64,000 nucleotides of DNA, taken from Micromonospora vinacea (GTDB lineage Bacteria > Actinomycetota > Actinomycetes > Mycobacteriales > Micromonosporaceae). Under the pieces are notes generated by a model that was not told where the DNA came from, searched no databases, and saw nothing but the letters and a program-made list of their open reading frames with translations. The position numbers and the translations under genes are program-made. Shown here piece by piece: positions 59,546 to 64,000 of this stretch; position 1 is the stretch's first letter; each line of letters starts with the position of its first letter. The DNA lies in the NCBI RefSeq assembly GCF_015751785.1, contig NZ_JADOTY010000001.1:4092001-4156000 (forward strand), in the 5' to 3' direction.

Positions 59546-60751
59546 TCAGGCCGCGCCGACGGAGCGGTAGACCTCCACTGTCTGCCGGGCGATGGCGTCC
59601 CAGGAGAAGTGCCGTACCGCGCGCTGCCGCCCGGCCAGGCCGAACCGCTCGGTGCGCGCCGGGTCGGCGAGCAGCGTGTTCATCGCGACCGCGAGGTCGG
59701 CCACGAAGCGGTCCGGGTCCAGTGGGGTGCCGGAGCCGTCAGTGGCCTGCTCGATCGGCACCAGCAGGCCGGTCTCGTCGTCGGCGACGACCTCGGGGAT
59801 GCCGCCGGTCGCGGTCGCCACCACCGCCGTCTCGCAGGCCATCGCCTCCAGGTTGACGATGCCCATCGGTTCGTAGACCGACGGGCAGACGAAGACGGTG
59901 GCGTGCGTGAGCACCTGGATCACCTCGGGCTTGGGCAGCATCTCGGCGACCCAGACGACGCCGGAGCGGTTGGCCCGCAGCTCGGCGACCAGCTCCTCCA
60001 CCTCGGCGGCGATCTCGGCGGTGTCCGGCGCGCCAGCGAGCAGGACGAGCTGGGTGTCCGCCGGCAACTCCCGGGCGGCCCGCAGCAGGTACGGCAACCC
60101 CTTCTGCCGGGTGATCCTGCCCACGTAGACCACGCTCGGGCGGGACGGGTCGACGCCGAGCCGGTCGAGCACGTCGGTGCCCTGATCCGGGGCGTACTGG
60201 ATGGTGTCGATGCCGTTGTAGACCACCCGGACCCGGTCGGGGTCGATCTGCGGGTACGCGGTGAGCACATCGTTGCGCATCCCGCCGCTGACCGCGATGA
60301 CCGCGTCGGCGGCCTCCATCGCGGTGCGCTCGATCCAGGAGGAGAGCGCGTAGCCGCCACCGAGCTGCTCCGCCTTCCACGGCCGCAGCGGCTCCAGGCT
60401 GTGCGCGGTCACCACGTGCGGCACCCCGTGCAGCAGCTTCGCGGTGTGGCCGGCCAGGTTCGCGTACCAGGTGTGGCTGTGCACCACGTCGGTGCCGGCC
60501 GCGCCGGCGGCCATCTCCAGGTCCACACCCATCGTGCGCAGCGCGGCGTTCGCGCCGGTCAGGCCGGGCGGTTCGGCGTACGCGGTGACGCCCGGCTCGG
60601 TGCGCGGCAGGCCGAAGCAGTGCACGCGCACGTCGGCGAGGCGGCGCAACTCCCGAGCCAGGTACTCCACGTGCACGCCCGCGCCGCCGTAGACCTCCGG
60701 TGGGTACTCGCGGGTGAGAAGGTCAACGCGCAGAGGGGTGCGTTCCGTCAT
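59546..60751 (-). CDS. glgM: GlgM/GlgA-type ADP-glucose glycosyltransferase
   Basis: GT4-type glucosyltransferase using ADP-glucose; in mycobacteria the homologue (GlgM) makes maltose-1-phosphate from glucose-1-phosphate, feeding GlgE. The 401-residue protein has the N-terminal TREYPPEVYGGAGVHVEYL, GRITRQKGL (phosphate-binding Arg/Lys) and VYEPMGIVNLEAMACETAVV, the retaining GT-B donor motif. The ATG at 60751 has GAGG nearby and lies 8 nt after TAGGGT (60765-60760, reverse). It is divergent from glgC, the enzyme that makes its donor. The GlgM role is inferred from glgE in the same window; GlgA is the alternative. Confidence 0.92.
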   Translation of the reverse strand: MTERTPLRVDLLTREYPPEVYGGAGVHVEYLARELRRLADVRVHCFGLPRTEPGVTAYAEPPGLTGANAALRTMGVDLEMAAGAAGTDVVHSHTWYANLAGHTAKLLHGVPHVVTAHSLEPLRPWKAEQLGGGYALSSWIERTAMEAADAVIAVSGGMRNDVLTAYPQIDPDRVRVVYNGIDTIQYAPDQGTDVLDRLGVDPSRPSVVYVGRITRQKGLPYLLRAARELPADTQLVLLAGAPDTAEIAAEVEELVAELRANRSGVVWVAEMLPKPEVIQVLTHATVFVCPSVYEPMGIVNLEAMACETAVVATATGGIPEVVADDETGLLVPIEQATDGSGTPLDPDRFVADLAVAMNTLLADPARTERFGLAGRQRAVRHFSWDAIARQTVEVYRSVGAA

Positions 60752-60759
60752 GACCTCGC

Positions 60760-60817
60760 ACCCTAGTGCAGAAGACTCCCCGTACGAGTGGTGAAGTGGG
60801 ACGCGGGTGGATAGCGT
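60760..60817. promoter_or_regulatory. Divergent glgM/glgC promoters
   Basis: Reverse TAGGGT (60765-60760) lies 8 nt before the glgM ATG. Forward TAGCGT (60812-60817) lies 6 nt before the glgC ATG, suggesting a leaderless glgC mRNA. The 72-base intergenic region would allow joint control of donor synthesis and use. Confidence 0.65.
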
Positions 60818-60823
60818 CGGGGC

Positions 60824-62056
60824 ATGGCTGCCAAGGTGCTCGCGATCGTCCTGGCGGGTGGGGAGGGCAAGCGCCTGATGCCACTCACCACGGATCGGGC
60901 CAAGCCGGCCGTCCCGTTCGGCGGGATGTACCGCATGGTCGACTTCGTCCTCTCCAACCTGGCCAACGCCGGCTATCTCAAGATCGTCGTGCTGACCCAG
61001 TACAAGTCCCACTCCCTCGACCGGCACATCACCAAGACCTGGCGGATGTCCACGCTGCTCGGCAACTACGTCACCCCGGTGCCCGCGCAGCAGCGTCGGG
61101 GCCCGTGGTGGTTCGCCGGCTCGGCCGACGCCATCTACCAGAGCTTCAACCTCATCAACGACGAGCAGCCCGACTACGTGATCGTCTTCGGCGCCGACCA
61201 CATCTACCGGATGGATCCGCGGCAGATGGTGGAGGACCACATCGCCTCCGGTGCCGCGGTGACCGTCGCTGGGATCCGCCAGCCGCTGTCGATGGCCGAC
61301 CAGTTCGGCGTCATCGAGGTCGGCGAGGACGGCAAGCGGATCCGGGCGTTCCGGGAGAAGCCCACCGACGCGGTCGGCCTGCCCGACGCGCCGGATGAGA
61401 TCTACGCCTCGATGGGCAACTACGTCTTCACCACCCGGGCGCTCTGCGAGGCGGTCGAGCGCGACGCCGAAGACAAGTCCAGCAAGCACGACATGGGCGG
61501 CAGCATCATCCCGATGCTGGTGGAGCGCGGCGAGGCCAACGTATACGACTTCCGCGACAACGAGGTGCCGGGCAGCACCGACCGTGATCGCGGCTACTGG
61601 CGGGACGTGGGAACGCTCGACTCGTTCTACGACGCGCACATGGATCTGATCAACGTGCACCCCGTCTTCAACATGTACAACTTCGACTGGCCCATCTACA
61701 CGGAGCAGCCGCCGTGGCCGCCGGCGAAGTTCGTCCACCAGTGGGGTGAGCGGGTCGGCCGGGCGGTCGGCTCGATGGTCTCCCCGGGTGTGGTGATCTC
61801 CGGCTCGCTGGTGGAGAACTCGATCGTCTCGCCGAAGGTGCGGGTGCACTCCTGGGCGCACGTCGAGGGCTCGGTGCTGATGGAGGGTGTGGAGATCGGC
61901 CGGCACGCTGTGGTCCGGCGGGCCATCCTGGACAAGAACGTGTTCGTCCCGGAGGGCGTCGAGATCGGCGTCGACCTGGAGAAGGACCGGCAGCGTTACA
62001 CCGTCTCCGACAACGGCATCGTGGTGATCGGCAAGGGCCAGAAGGTCGTGCCGTGA
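60824..62056 (+). CDS. glgC: Glucose-1-phosphate adenylyltransferase
   Basis: Makes ADP-glucose from ATP and glucose-1-phosphate, the committed step to glycogen and maltose-1-phosphate. 410 residues, the usual length. Motifs: AIVLAGGEGKRLMPLTTDRAKPAVPFGG (read as two parts), GSADAIYQS, VFGADHIYRMD, FREKPTDAVG and a left-handed beta-helix C-terminus (VVISGSLVENSIVSPKVRV). The ATG is leaderless by the TAGCGT spacing. It is followed by pgm after 31 bases, which supplies glucose-1-phosphate. Confidence 0.96.
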   Translation: MAAKVLAIVLAGGEGKRLMPLTTDRAKPAVPFGGMYRMVDFVLSNLANAGYLKIVVLTQYKSHSLDRHITKTWRMSTLLGNYVTPVPAQQRRGPWWFAGSADAIYQSFNLINDEQPDYVIVFGADHIYRMDPRQMVEDHIASGAAVTVAGIRQPLSMADQFGVIEVGEDGKRIRAFREKPTDAVGLPDAPDEIYASMGNYVFTTRALCEAVERDAEDKSSKHDMGGSIIPMLVERGEANVYDFRDNEVPGSTDRDRGYWRDVGTLDSFYDAHMDLINVHPVFNMYNFDWPIYTEQPPWPPAKFVHQWGERVGRAVGSMVSPGVVISGSLVENSIVSPKVRVHSWAHVEGSVLMEGVEIGRHAVVRRAILDKNVFVPEGVEIGVDLEKDRQRYTVSDNGIVVIGKGQKVVP

Positions 62057-62087
62057 CCGACAGGTACTCCCCGAGGAGGTTCCCGCA

Positions 62088-63731
<1,644 letters not shown>

Positions 63732-63748
63732 GCCCTCTCGTCCAGAAA

Positions 63749-63809
63749 GTTGATCAAGAGGTTTGCGTCATGACACGCCACGCGGCGTAACGCAACCCTC
63801 TTGATCAAC
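63749..63809. terminator. 20-bp palindrome between convergent genes
   Basis: Arms GTTGATCAAGAGGTTTGCGT (63749-63768) and near-complement (63790-63809, one mismatch) around a 21-base loop. It lies 18 bases past the pgm stop and 21 bases from the end of the convergent partial gene, the place for a bidirectional terminator. Confidence 0.8.
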
Positions 63810-63829
63810 CGGGTGAAGGGTGGGGTGGG

Positions 63830-64000
63830 TTAGCAGGGTGGGGGGATTTCTTGTTGGGTGCGTCGGCGTAGTTCCTCGGGGAGCAGTTCGCGGAGCTGCT
63901 CGGGGAGGAACGGCAGGTCGAGCAGGGTCATCTTCAACTGGTTGCGCTCCTGGTAGCGCAGCGGGTCAAAACGGACCACCAGGCCGGCGTTGCGGCGGTA
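63830..64000 (-). CDS. Partial CDS, C-terminal 56 residues
   Basis: Only the last 56 residues lie in the window. They are charged and Leu-rich (NAGLVVRFDPLRYQERNQLK, then LDLPFLPEQLRELLPEELRR) and end with PPPC and a TAA stop. The frame is open to the right edge, and the position after a shared terminator palindrome supports a real gene. The fragment matches no family I can name. Confidence 0.55.
   Translation of the reverse strand, partial: YRRNAGLVVRFDPLRYQERNQLKMTLLDLPFLPEQLRELLPEELRRRTQQEIPPPC

Overview
The window is GC-rich DNA with GC-ending codons, many GTG and TTG starts, a SARP/BTAD-type regulator, a DUF222 HNH protein, a GlgE maltosyltransferase and separate topoisomerase IV subunits. 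Together these point to an actinomycete, most likely Micromonosporaceae (Micromonospora or a close relative). It reads as chromosome: I see no phage or plasmid genes, insertion sequences, CRISPR arrays, tRNAs or rRNAs.

Layout. 0-13 kb: a partial alpha/beta hydrolase, a secreted SGNH lipase, a small membrane protein, topoisomerase IV (parE-parC), a SpoU-type RNA methyltransferase, a secreted peptidoglycan-binding protein, a large SARP/NB-ARC/TPR regulator and an AlkB-like dioxygenase. 13-29 kb: a nonulosonic acid cluster. It holds what looks like a full CMP-pseudaminic acid pathway (PseB, PseC, PseH, PseG, PseI and a PseF/SpsF-type cytidylyltransferase), two uncharacterised proteins, a GT2 glycosyltransferase, an acyltransferase-3 and a GT-C-like membrane protein. 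Embedded in it is an acyl-carrier module of acyl carrier protein, AMP-dependent ligase, ketoreductase-like SDR and a minimal phosphopantetheinyl transferase. 29-33 kb: small secreted or membrane proteins, and a secreted C39-like peptidase behind a c-di-AMP (ydaO-type) riboswitch. 33-43 kb: a wall teichoic acid style locus with two TagF-like polymerases, a fused cytidylyltransferase-SDR, a TagGH-type ABC exporter, a TetR regulator and a polytopic membrane protein. 43-51 kb: housekeeping and accessory genes, including a two-component system convergent with an orphan TAXI lipoprotein. 51.8-63.7 kb: glycogen and maltose-1-phosphate metabolism (glgE-glgB; divergent glgM/glgC; pgm), interrupted by a hypothetical gene, a DUF222 HNH gene and an inositol-phosphate synthase homologue.

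How the genes work together. The 13-43 kb section looks like one large region for cell-surface glycopolymers. Pseudaminic acid would be made and CMP-activated, possibly carrying an unusual acyl group delivered by the ACP module. Polyol-phosphate polymers would be made by the TarI-SDR fusion and TagF proteins and exported by TagGH. The downstream region supplies activated glucose (Pgm, GlgC) to GlgM, GlgE and GlgB for branched alpha-glucan.

Regulatory signs seen directly: at least ten genes have a TAnnnT -10 box 6-8 nt before the start codon, which suggests leaderless or near-leaderless mRNAs. Five long, nearly perfect intergenic palindromes sit at gene 3' ends. Two genes are preceded by tiny ORFs whose stop overlaps the gene start (ATGA).
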